From an uncultured Bacillota bacterium (GTDB taxonomy: Bacteria > Bacillota > Clostridia > Peptostreptococcales > Anaerovoracaceae): a DNA stretch of 35,296 nt. The number at the start of each line of letters is the position of its first letter. Within the stretch, counting starts at the first letter, position 1. Below the pieces are notes generated by a model. It was not told where the DNA came from. It saw only the letters and a list, made by a program, of their open reading frames with translations, and ran no database searches. Position numbers and translations under genes: made by a program. Positions 26,548 to 35,296 of the stretch are shown one piece after another. The DNA lies in contig CAMKAM010000002.1 of NCBI GenBank assembly GCA_946410475.1, positions 1-35,296 on the forward strand, given 5' to 3'.

Positions 26548-28904
26548 ACGAGCACCTGATCCATAGCGTCCTTGACCTTGTCGAGCAGGACGAATTCCAT
26601 CTGTTCTCTTACCTTTTCCGGTATATCATCGAGGTCCTTCTCGCATTCTCTTGGTATGAGCACCTTCTTGATGCCAGCCCTGTGCGCTGCGAGGACCTTT
26701 TCCCTGATCCCGCCTACCGGCATTACGTTGCCGCGGAGCGAGATCTCGCCTGTCATCGCGATATCCTTTCTTGCCGGTCTTCCCGTAAGCGTCGATATCA
26801 TAGCGACGCACATCGTGACTCCGGCCGAAGGACCGTCCTTCGGAACGGCTCCTTCCGGGATATGGATGTGGATATCCTTATCCTTATAGAACTCTTCGTC
26901 TATACCGAGCTCTCCCGCGATGGATCTGATGTAGCTGATACCGGTCTTCGCCGACTCCTGCATCACATCACCCATCTGGCCCGTCAGCTGCAGCTTGCCG
27001 CTGCCCGGTACTGCTACCGTCTCGATGAAGAGCGTCTCTCCACCTACGATAGTCCATGCGAGACCTGTAGTCACACCTATCTCCGTCTCGCCCTTGATCT
27101 TGTCGTAGCGGAACTTTCTCTTTCCGAGATAATCCGAAAGGTTCGACCCTGTTACCGAGTACTCCTCTCCGCCTTCCGTTACGATCTTCCTCGCCACCTT
27201 CCTGCAGAGGTTCTGTATCTCTCTTTCGAGGTTCCTGACTCCGGACTCTCTCGTGTAGTAGTTGATCAGATCCCTGATCGCTCTTTCACTGATCCTTATA
27301 TTCTTCTTCTGCAGACCGTGAGACTTGATGCTCTTTGGCACAAGGTACTTTTTAGCGATCTGCACTTTGTCCTCTTCTGTATATCCGGAAACATCGATGA
27401 CTTCCATCCTGTCGAGGAGCGGTCTCGGGATCGTCGAAGTCGTGTTCGCCGTCGTGATGAACATAACGTTCGAAAGATCGAACGGCGTCTCGAGGTAGTG
27501 ATCCGTGAACTCCTTGTTCTGTTCGGGGTCGAGGACCTCGAGCAGTGCGCTTGCCGGGTCTCCCCTGAAATCAGCGCCTATCTTGTCCACTTCGTCGAAC
27601 AGGAACACCGGATTCTTCGTGCCGGCTTCCTTGATGCAGTTGATCACGCGGCCCGGTATCGCGCCGATGTATGTCCTTCTGTGACCTCTGATCTCAGCCT
27701 CGTCACGAACGCCGCCGAGCGACATCCTGACATACTCCCTGTTGATCGAGCGGGCGATCGATTTGACGATCGACGTCTTGCCCGTTCCCGGAGGACCTAC
27801 GAGGCAGAGGATGGGCCCCTTGATCTGTCCTGACAGCTGTACGACCGCCAGATATTCAAGTACTCTTTCCTTGACCTTTTCAAGACCGTAGTGATCCTCG
27901 TCGAGTATCTCCTGCGAGTGGTTGAGATCTATCTGCGTCTCGCTTTCCTTGTTCCACGGAAGCGAAAGTATCGTCTCGATATACGTCCTTATCACAGTTC
28001 CCTCAGCGGACGAGGGCTGCATATATGAGAATCTCTTGATCTCCTTCTCGATCTTCTCAGCCGTCTTTTGCGGCAGATCGAGTTCGGCGAGCTGCTGACG
28101 CCACGCCTCGATCTCATCATCGATCTCTTCTTCGGAACCGAGTTCCTCCCTGATGGCGCGCATCTGCTCGCGCAGATAGTATTCCTTCTGGTTCTGGTTG
28201 ATCTGCGTCTTGACCTTGCTCGAGATATCGTTCTCTATGTTGAGGATCTCGATCTCCCTCCTCAAAAGATCGTTCAGCTTCTCGAGACGCTCGTCTATCT
28301 TCAGAGCCTCGAGTATCTGCTGTTTTTCCTCCGTCTTGACATCGAGATGGGAAGCAACTATATCCGCGAACCTACCCGGCTCGCTGATCGTTGCTACTGT
28401 CACATATGTCTCCTCAGACAGTTTCTGGCTGAGGTGGATGTACTCGTCGAATCCTGCGAGCACCGAACGCATAAGAGCCTCCGTCCTTGCAGTAGTACGG
28501 ACAGGCTCGTTATCGCCGAGCTCTTCGACTTCGCACTTGAAGTACGGCACTTCGATGAGCATCTTCGAGATGCGTCCTCTCGTGATTCCTTCAACGAGGA
28601 CTCTGATGGAGTCTCCGGGGAGCCTCAGCATCTGCTTGACCTTCGCCACCGTACCGATCTTGTAGAAATCGTCTGCTGTAGGAAGGTCAGTGTTCTCATC
28701 TATCTGTGTCGCCAGGAATATATACTGATTGTTGATCATTGCCTTTTCCAGCGCGTTGATCGACTTTTCACGACCTATATCAAAATGAAGGACCATATTC
28801 GGAAATATGGTCAGACCGCGCAAAGGTATCATGGGCAATATCAGCATGCCTTCATCGTTTCTGTCGATCTTGTCATCGAACAGACTTTTTGATTTTGCTG
28901 CCAT
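26544..28904 (-). CDS. lon: Endopeptidase La (Lon protease)
   Basis: [56 protein letters not shown]; catalytic [16 protein letters not shown]. Confidence 0.98.
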   Translation of the reverse strand: MAAKSKSLFDDKIDRNDEGMLILPMIPLRGLTIFPNMVLHFDIGREKSINALEKAMINNQYIFLATQIDENTDLPTADDFYKIGTVAKVKQMLRLPGDSIRVLVEGITRGRISKMLIEVPYFKCEVEELGDNEPVRTTARTEALMRSVLAGFDEYIHLSQKLSEETYVTVATISEPGRFADIVASHLDVKTEEKQQILEALKIDERLEKLNDLLRREIEILNIENDISSKVKTQINQNQKEYYLREQMRAIREELGSEEEIDDEIEAWRQQLAELDLPQKTAEKIEKEIKRFSYMQPSSAEGTVIRTYIETILSLPWNKESETQIDLNHSQEILDEDHYGLEKVKERVLEYLAVVQLSGQIKGPILCLVGPPGTGKTSIVKSIARSINREYVRMSLGGVRDEAEIRGHRRTYIGAIPGRVINCIKEAGTKNPVFLFDEVDKIGADFRGDPASALLEVLDPEQNKEFTDHYLETPFDLSNVMFITTANTTSTIPRPLLDRMEVIDVSGYTEEDKVQIAKKYLVPKSIKSHGLQKKNIRISERAIRDLINYYTRESGVRNLEREIQNLCRKVARKIVTEGGEEYSVTGSNLSDYLGKRKFRYDKIKGETEIGVTTGLAWTIVGGETLFIETVAVPGSGKLQLTGQMGDVMQESAKTGISYIRSIAGELGIDEEFYKDKDIHIHIPEGAVPKDGPSAGVTMCVAMISTLTGRPARKDIAMTGEISLRGNVMPVGGIREKVLAAHRAGIKKVLIPRECEKDLDDIPEKVREQMEFVLLDKVKDAMDQVLV

Positions 28905-28917
28905 TTACTATCTCCTT

Positions 28918-30189
28918 CTATGCCGATTCCTCTTTCAGCTTTTCACTGTTTTCGGTCTTTGTCTTCAGAACGAGGGCGGGCCTTACGTTCTCGTCTTCGA
29001 TGGAAGCCTTGCTGACGATGCATTTTTCGACATCATCACGCGAAGGGATCTCATACATGATGTCACGCATGATGTTCTCCATTATGTTCCTGAGACCTCT
29101 GGCGCCCGTCTTCTTCTCAAGGGCCTTCTTTGCGATGCTCCTGATCGCCTCATCATCGATCTCGAAATCTACGCCGTCGAGTTCGAACAGTTTCCTGTAC
29201 TGCTTCACGAGGGCGTTCTTCGGTTCCTTGATGATCCTGACAAGCGCGTCCTCATCGAGTTCTTCGAGCGTGACGATGGACGGGAGTCTTCCTATAAACT
29301 CCGGAATGAGACCGAATTTCAGAAGGTCCTCAGACTGGACCAGCTTCAGGATCTCGTCCTTTTCAGGCATCTTTCCGTTAGCCTCGGAATTGAATCCTAT
29401 CACCTTTTCGCCTACGCGCCTCTTGATGATATCCTCGAGTCCGTCGAACGCTCCGCCGCAGATGAACATTACGTCCTTCGTATCGAACTGCATGAACTCC
29501 TGCTGCGGGTGCTTTCTTCCGCCCTGCGGAGGTACGTTCGCTACCGTTCCTTCAAGTATCTTCAGAAGAGCCTGCTGTACGCCCTCGCCGCTGACATCAC
29601 GGGTGATGGACGGGTTCTCTCCGCGTCTTGAGATCTTGTCGATCTCATCCACGTAGATGATGCCCTTCTGCGCCCTTTCGATGTCGTTGTCTGCGGCCTG
29701 GATCAGTTTGAGGAGGATGTTCTCTACGTCCTCTCCGACATATCCGGCCTCAGTAAGCGTCGTTGCATCCGCGATGGCGAACGGTACGTTCAGTATCCTC
29801 GCCAGAGTCTGGGCAAGAAGCGTCTTTCCGGATCCCGTAGGTCCGATCATGATGATGTTGCTCTTCTGGAGCTCTACATCATTGTCGCCTTCGCCCATCC
29901 TTCCGATGCGCTTGTAGTGATTGTATACTGCGACAGCGAGAGCTTTCTTAGCGTCGTCCTGCCCGATGACGTACTCGGAAAGCGCTTCTGCGATCTCCTT
30001 CGGTTTGAGCAGGCCTCCCTCTTCAGGCACGGCTGCCGTCTCGTTCATGCCTTCAGCGATGATGTCACGGCAAAGATCCACGCAGTCGTTGCAGATGTAA
30101 ACATCCGGCCCGGCCACGAGTCTTTTCACCTGGCTCTGCGGTCTGCCGCAGAACGAGCATCTTATTTCGCTGTTTTCATAATTAGCCAT
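28918..30189 (-). CDS. clpX: ATP-dependent Clp protease ATP-binding subunit ClpX
   Basis: [27 protein letters not shown] zinc finger; [29 protein letters not shown]. Confidence 0.98.
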   Translation of the reverse strand: MANYENSEIRCSFCGRPQSQVKRLVAGPDVYICNDCVDLCRDIIAEGMNETAAVPEEGGLLKPKEIAEALSEYVIGQDDAKKALAVAVYNHYKRIGRMGEGDNDVELQKSNIIMIGPTGSGKTLLAQTLARILNVPFAIADATTLTEAGYVGEDVENILLKLIQAADNDIERAQKGIIYVDEIDKISRRGENPSITRDVSGEGVQQALLKILEGTVANVPPQGGRKHPQQEFMQFDTKDVMFICGGAFDGLEDIIKRRVGEKVIGFNSEANGKMPEKDEILKLVQSEDLLKFGLIPEFIGRLPSIVTLEELDEDALVRIIKEPKNALVKQYRKLFELDGVDFEIDDEAIRSIAKKALEKKTGARGLRNIMENIMRDIMYEIPSRDDVEKCIVSKASIEDENVRPALVLKTKTENSEKLKEESA

Positions 30190-30209
30190 AAATGATTTTC
30201 TTCCCTATC

Positions 30210-30791
<582 letters not shown>

Positions 30792-30832
30792 TCGTCTGTT
30801 CTCCTTCCGTTGCTTGCTGCCTGACTGTTAGC

Positions 30833-32143
30833 TTACTCAGCGTCAGCTTCTTCCTTCGGCTCTGTGATGACAGCGTTGTCGAACATGAACTGGATAGCGT
30901 TCCTCATCTTGATGTCGCTCTCGAGGTATACCATGTTGTCCTTTCCGAGAGCTTCTCTGATCTGGTCTGCTTCCATACCATACTGGATAGCCATGACGTC
31001 GATCTGCTCGTTGATCTGCTCTTCTGTAGCCTGGATGTCCTCTGCCTCAACGACAGCCTGGACGAGCATCCTGCTCTTGACTCTTCTGAAACCTTCATCC
31101 TTGATATCCTCACGGAAGTCCTTCATGTCCTTGCCGAGCATCTCGAGGTACTGCGACAGCTTGATGCCGGACATCTGGAGCTGCTGCTCGGACTCTCTGA
31201 TCATGTTGTCGATCTCATCCTGGACCATCACGTCCGGAACGTCGATGTCGTTAGCTTCGAAGAGACCTTCGAGCACGCGGTCCTTCATGCGGCTCTCAGC
31301 CTGCGCTTCTTTTCTCTTCTGTACGTCTTTCCTGACGCTCTCTTTGAGCTCTTCGAGAGTATCGTATTCGCTCGTGTCCATAGCAAAGTCGTCGTCGAGA
31401 TCCGGAAGCTGCTCTTCCTTGACTTCGTGCACCTTGCACTTGAAGACTGCTTCTTTGCCTGCGAGGTCAGCGGAATGATACTGCTCGGGGAATGTGACGA
31501 TAACGTCCTTCTCTTCATCCTTAACTGTTCCGATGAGCTGCTCTTCGAAGCCCGGGATGAAGCTGCCCGATCCGAGTACGAGGGAGTAAGCCTCTGCTGT
31601 GCCGCCCTCGAACTGCTCTTCGCCTACGAAGCCTTTGTAGTCGATGACTACTGTGTCGCCTTCTTCAGCCGCTCTGTCGACTGTGACGATACGAGCGTTT
31701 CTCTTCTGCATCATTGCGAGTTCGTTGTCGATATCTTCCTCAGTTACTTCACTGTCTACTCTTTCGATCTCGATGCCCTTGTAATCCTTGACTTCGACAT
31801 CCGGATAAACAGCAACTGTTACTGTAGTCGTAAAAGCTTCACCCTTTTTGATATCGGAGAATTCAACTCTCGGAGCGTCGATGACTGCGAGTTCGAGCTC
31901 GCCGATAGCCTTCGGATACTCAGCGTTGAACAGATCGTTGATGGCTTCTTCCATGAAGACGTTCTCGCCGTAACGCTTTTCGATGATGCTTCTGGGAGCC
32001 TTTCCCTTTCTGAATCCGTCTACCGGATACTTGTCCTTGGATCTCTGGTAGACCCTGATCGTAGCCTGCTCGAGTTCCTCGGCAGTGAAGTCCATCGTCA
32101 GTTTTGCTTCTCCGTTTTCCTTTGAGATAAGTGCTGCTTTCAT
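30833..32143 (-). CDS. tig: Trigger factor
   Basis: KGKAPRSIIEKRYGENVFMEEAIN ribosome-binding signature, FKBP-type domain DTVVIDYKGFVGEEQFEGGTAE; upstream of clpP/clpX. Confidence 0.97.
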   Translation of the reverse strand: MKAALISKENGEAKLTMDFTAEELEQATIRVYQRSKDKYPVDGFRKGKAPRSIIEKRYGENVFMEEAINDLFNAEYPKAIGELELAVIDAPRVEFSDIKKGEAFTTTVTVAVYPDVEVKDYKGIEIERVDSEVTEEDIDNELAMMQKRNARIVTVDRAAEEGDTVVIDYKGFVGEEQFEGGTAEAYSLVLGSGSFIPGFEEQLIGTVKDEEKDVIVTFPEQYHSADLAGKEAVFKCKVHEVKEEQLPDLDDDFAMDTSEYDTLEELKESVRKDVQKRKEAQAESRMKDRVLEGLFEANDIDVPDVMVQDEIDNMIRESEQQLQMSGIKLSQYLEMLGKDMKDFREDIKDEGFRRVKSRMLVQAVVEAEDIQATEEQINEQIDVMAIQYGMEADQIREALGKDNMVYLESDIKMRNAIQFMFDNAVITEPKEEADAE

Positions 32144-32181
32144 TACTATTTTTCCTCCTAGTTCTTATTATTCTCTTCTTA

Positions 32182-32826
32182 TTATTCAATACCCAGCAAT
32201 GTGAGTCCTCTTGCGAATTTACTCCTGTGTTCCGGCGTGAGTCCGTACTTTTCCTCAAGGACCGCTCCGGTCCTTAGCAGGTCTTCCTCTTCACCCTGGA
32301 ACTGTTCGATCTCTATCTCGAGTATCGGTGAAGACCTTCCGTCGGCAGTCAGCCTTCCGATGTCGATCGAGATCTCATGTATCCCATTTCCGGTATCTAC
32401 CCGCATATGACGCCTTGAAACATCTGTCTCCATCAGTTTCACAAGCTTTTTACCTTCAGTGAGCGCTATCACCTTCTCACCGATGTCGCTCTCTTCGAAA
32501 CACTTGATGTCGACGTCTTCAGGCAAGTCTTCAGGCCCTTCATCAGGCATTTGCCCGATCGTCACATTGAGTTCTTCTCTCTTGTGGAGCGCGCCTTCAT
32601 TGTCCCCGTCCCATTTGAGGGCCGCAACTATGAACCTGCCTTCCTGCCTTACTCTGAATGCGATATGGTTTTGTAAGAGCAGACGGTCGGCCGTATCGTA
32701 GTAAGCACCGTGAAACCTGTCACAGCTGCGCGTCTTCGGCTCTGCCATGGCTGACAGCCATTCGTCTTCCCAAATGCGGTCAGCGATGGCTTCGTCGGCA
32801 ATGGCATACTTGAGTTCTACTTCCAT
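32182..32826 (-). CDS. CYTH domain protein (triphosphate tunnel metalloenzyme family)
   Basis: N-terminal ExExK motif MEVELKYA, YYDTADRLLLQNHIAFRVRQEGRFIVAALKWDG, EIEIEQFQGEEEDL. Confidence 0.9.
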   Translation of the reverse strand: MEVELKYAIADEAIADRIWEDEWLSAMAEPKTRSCDRFHGAYYDTADRLLLQNHIAFRVRQEGRFIVAALKWDGDNEGALHKREELNVTIGQMPDEGPEDLPEDVDIKCFEESDIGEKVIALTEGKKLVKLMETDVSRRHMRVDTGNGIHEISIDIGRLTADGRSSPILEIEIEQFQGEEEDLLRTGAVLEEKYGLTPEHRSKFARGLTLLGIE

Positions 32827-32860
32827 TTTTCGACACTTCTCCTTTTACACAAGTGCGAAA

Positions 32861-32889
32861 ATTATACCACTTCTTTCCTTAAATATCAA
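32861..32889 (-). promoter_or_regulatory. Candidate promoter for the CYTH-tig-clpP-clpX-lon-engB-hpt cluster
   Basis: Minus strand TTGATA (32884-32889), 17-nt spacer, TATAAT (32861-32866). Confidence 0.75.
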
Positions 32890-33014
32890 CAAAAATAGCT
32901 CCTTCACAAATTGAACACTCTTTTCTCTATATTTGTGATAAAATAGTTGTGTATGCGGGTATGTTCCGTATATATAACAAACATGATTTGTGGATCTGCC
33001 AAACGGAGGTTTTT

Positions 33015-33689
33015 ATGTATAAGATACTTGTAGTCGACGACGAAGCGAAGATCCGTGAGGTCATTCGTGAATACTCGGAGTTCAACGGGTTCGAAGTCAC
33101 AGAAGCCGAAGACGGCATGAGCGCCGTCGGTCTCGTCAAGCTCAACAACTACGACATCATAATCATGGATGTCATGATGCCCAAGCTTGACGGATTCTCC
33201 GCGTGCAAAGAAATAAAGAAGATAAAAGACATCCCTGTCATCATGCTTTCGGCAAGAGGTGAAGAATACGACAAACTCTTCGGCTTCGAACTGGGCATCG
33301 ACGACTATATGGTCAAGCCTTTCAGCCCGAAAGAACTGATGGCCAGAGTCAATGCTGTCCTCGCCCGCCACAACAACGGCAGCCAGCAGGAGACGAACGA
33401 AGTCATGGAATTCGGCGGACTGGTGATAGACATCCCGGGCCGCAGCGTGTCTGTCGACGGGGAGAAGATAGAACTGACACCGAAGGAATACGACCTGCTC
33501 TTCTTCCTTGTGGAGAACAAGAACATCGCCCTTTCAAGAGACAAACTTCTCCAGGATATCTGGGGCTATGATTTCTTCGGCGACGACAGGACCATCGACA
33601 CCCATATAAAAAATCTTAGGAACAATCTCGGTCCCTACAGGGATCACATCGTTACATTGAGGGGAGTAGGCTACAAATTTGAGGTCTAA
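33015..33689 (+). CDS. OmpR-family response regulator
   Basis: MYKILVVDDEAKIREVIREYSEFNGFEVTEAEDG receiver domain, MDVMMPKLDG, and winged-helix LTPKEYDLLFFLVENKNIALSRDKLLQDIWGYDFFGDDRTIDTHIKNLRNNL. SD GGAGG before ATG 33015. Confidence 0.96.
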   Translation: MYKILVVDDEAKIREVIREYSEFNGFEVTEAEDGMSAVGLVKLNNYDIIIMDVMMPKLDGFSACKEIKKIKDIPVIMLSARGEEYDKLFGFELGIDDYMVKPFSPKELMARVNAVLARHNNGSQQETNEVMEFGGLVIDIPGRSVSVDGEKIELTPKEYDLLFFLVENKNIALSRDKLLQDIWGYDFFGDDRTIDTHIKNLRNNLGPYRDHIVTLRGVGYKFEV

Positions 33690-35112
33690 GTTCAACATCA
33701 GGAGCATCGATTTCAAGATCTGGATGTACCTTCTGGTCTTTACAGGAGTCATCCTTGCTTTGATGTGGTTTTTGCAGATCTTCTTCGTCAACAACTATTA
33801 CGAGAGCATGAAGATCGACCACACGGTCTCTATCGCTAAAGAAATAGCTTCTGAATACGAAAAGAACGATCTTTCTTCTGTCAAAAAGAAAGCCGACAGC
33901 ATATCCGCAAGCGATGACCTATATATACAGATCGTAATAGGCGGAGAAACAGTCTATCCGAAAAAACAGAACGATGCATACAAATACGAGATCGAAAAAG
34001 CTGCGCTGGAGCTGGCCAAGCTCCCTAAAAATGCGGATTATGCTAAATCCGTCGTGACTAACGAACAGACTTCCAGAAAGTCATATGCTTTCGCGGAATA
34101 TCTCAACAAAAAAGAGACTTCTATCCTTTACGTAGTCGCGCCTCTCTATCCGGTCGAATCGACTATGAGCATACTTCGGAGTCAGTTAATCTATGTGATA
34201 TTCATTTCTCTCGTAATGGCATTCCTGCTTTCGATATTCCTCTCCTCGAGGATATCGAGGCCGATCCGCCGCCTGACAAGGACGGCTCACAGGATGGCAC
34301 GCGGCGACTACGGCCTCGTCTTCCCGACGAGCAAAGAATACACCGAGATCACAGAGCTCGGTGAAACTTTGAATCTGATGTCTGCCGAGCTGGAAAGATC
34401 ACAGATGATGCAGCGCGACCTCATGGCGAACGTTTCGCACGACCTGAGGACTCCGCTCACGATGATCAAATCCTATGCCGAGATGATAAGAGACCTCTCT
34501 GGCGACGATCCTGTCAAGAGGAACGATCACCTTCAGGTCATCATCGAAGAAGCCGACAGGCTCAACAAACTCGTCAACGATATGCTGGCTCTCTCAGCTA
34601 TGCAGTCAGGAACGATGACCCTCGATATGAGCGCCTTCGATCTCAGAGCCGCGATCGAAAGCGTGCTCGCGCCCTATCAGGTCCTCATTGTCAATGAGGG
34701 ATATGATATAACGTTCAACTGCAAGGACGACATCATCGTCTGGGGCGATGAAGAAAGGATCAAGCAGGTAGTATCGAATCTCCTTACGAACGCAGTCAAA
34801 TACTGCGGTACGGACAAGAAGATCTTCATCAATGTACGCCGCTGGGGACGCACGGTACACTGCGAGGTCATCGACCACGGCGTGGGCATCAAGCCCGAAG
34901 AGCTCGAACACATCTGGGATCGCCACTATAAGACGAGCAGCAACCACGTCCGTCCGACGACCGGATCCGGACTCGGCCTGTCGATCGTCAAGGAGATCCT
35001 GCAGCTGCACAGCAGCAAATTCGGCGTAGAAAGCAAGGTCGGAAAAGGAACGACCGTGTGGTTCGAACTCCAGGTCGCTAAGACAAACCTCATTGAAAGT
35101 ATAGATCAGTAA
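33679..35112 (+). CDS. Membrane sensor histidine kinase (HAMP, HisKA, HATPase)
   Basis: Two TM segments, HAMP SSRISRPIRRLTRTAHRMARGDYG, H-box MANVSHDLRTPLTMIKSYAEMI, G-box GSGLGLSIVKEIL. TTG start overlapping the response-regulator stop. Confidence 0.95.
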   Translation: MRSKFNIRSIDFKIWMYLLVFTGVILALMWFLQIFFVNNYYESMKIDHTVSIAKEIASEYEKNDLSSVKKKADSISASDDLYIQIVIGGETVYPKKQNDAYKYEIEKAALELAKLPKNADYAKSVVTNEQTSRKSYAFAEYLNKKETSILYVVAPLYPVESTMSILRSQLIYVIFISLVMAFLLSIFLSSRISRPIRRLTRTAHRMARGDYGLVFPTSKEYTEITELGETLNLMSAELERSQMMQRDLMANVSHDLRTPLTMIKSYAEMIRDLSGDDPVKRNDHLQVIIEEADRLNKLVNDMLALSAMQSGTMTLDMSAFDLRAAIESVLAPYQVLIVNEGYDITFNCKDDIIVWGDEERIKQVVSNLLTNAVKYCGTDKKIFINVRRWGRTVHCEVIDHGVGIKPEELEHIWDRHYKTSSNHVRPTTGSGLGLSIVKEILQLHSSKFGVESKVGKGTTVWFELQVAKTNLIESIDQ

Positions 35113-35119
35113 CTCCGGA

Positions 35120-35296
35120 TCAGGTATTCCGGGTAAGATCGGAGTATATCCTGACAGCGGAGGCAAGATCCTTCGCTCCGAAGATCCTGATCCCGGAACC
35201 ATTGATATCAGCTCCCCGCGCAGTCAGTTTTGCTGTCTGACCTTCGGGGAGTATTATATTTTTTGCGCCCATCCGCTCGGCTTCTTTGATTATCTT
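35120..35296 (-). CDS. radA: C-terminal fragment of a probable DNA repair protein RadA (runs off window end)
   Basis: Reverse-strand open frame from the window edge: KIIKEAERMGAKNIILPEGQTAKLTARGADINGSGIRIFGAKDLASAVRIYSDLTRNT*. Resembles the RadA/Lon-like C-terminal pattern; short, so identity is tentative. Confidence 0.5.
   Translation of the reverse strand, partial: KIIKEAERMGAKNIILPEGQTAKLTARGADINGSGIRIFGAKDLASAVRIYSDLTRNT
35212..35264 (+). terminator. Candidate intrinsic terminator for the two-component operon
   Basis: CTCCCCG...CGGGGAG outer stem with inner GTCAG/CTGAC stem, followed by TATTATATTTTTT. Confidence 0.65.

Noticed and set aside
26508-27833. 441-aa plus-strand ORF opposite lon
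   Set aside because: Antisense shadow of lon, with no domain signature or convincing SD. The same applies to the other long plus-strand ORFs opposite pcrA, proS, clpX, tig and argF.
32911-32964. Promoter for the response regulator
   Set aside because: Two weak candidates (TTGAAC with a 19-nt or longer spacer to a TGATAA/TAAAAT-like box; TTGTGT-18-TATATA) and neither is convincing enough to annotate.

Overview
This 35.3 kb window looks like conserved chromosome from a low-to-mid GC Firmicute (Clostridia-like by gene content and order; this is inference). Most of it is minus-strand housekeeping clusters. In coordinate order: a 5'-truncated clpB with a perfect CIRCE element; a secreted Amidase_3/FnIII protein; an M50 protease, MFS transporter, recR, ybaB and dnaX; a small SRP RNA gene; an AIR-synthase-like gene, ligA, pcrA and an EamA transporter; a beta-CASP nuclease, cyclophilin, NUDIX, a split chromate transporter pair, proS, ispF, a yacL-type PIN/TRAM gene and carD; a plus-strand LUD (LutC-like) gene; argF (-); plus-strand sdaAB-sdaAA; hpt, engB, lon, clpX, clpP, tig and a CYTH gene (all -); a plus-strand OmpR-type response regulator and histidine kinase pair; and the C-terminal end of a probable radA (-). 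I found no mobile element, CRISPR array, tRNA/16S/23S/5S gene, prophage or defence island, and no clearly novel multi-gene system. The items most worth checking are regulatory or architectural: an SRP RNA with its own promoter overlapping the upstream stop codon and an extended terminal helix, an apparently leaderless pcrA, a clpB control region with CIRCE, two candidate promoters and a perfect palindrome, tandem near-consensus promoters before carD, and a two-component-system terminator lying inside the convergent radA gene.
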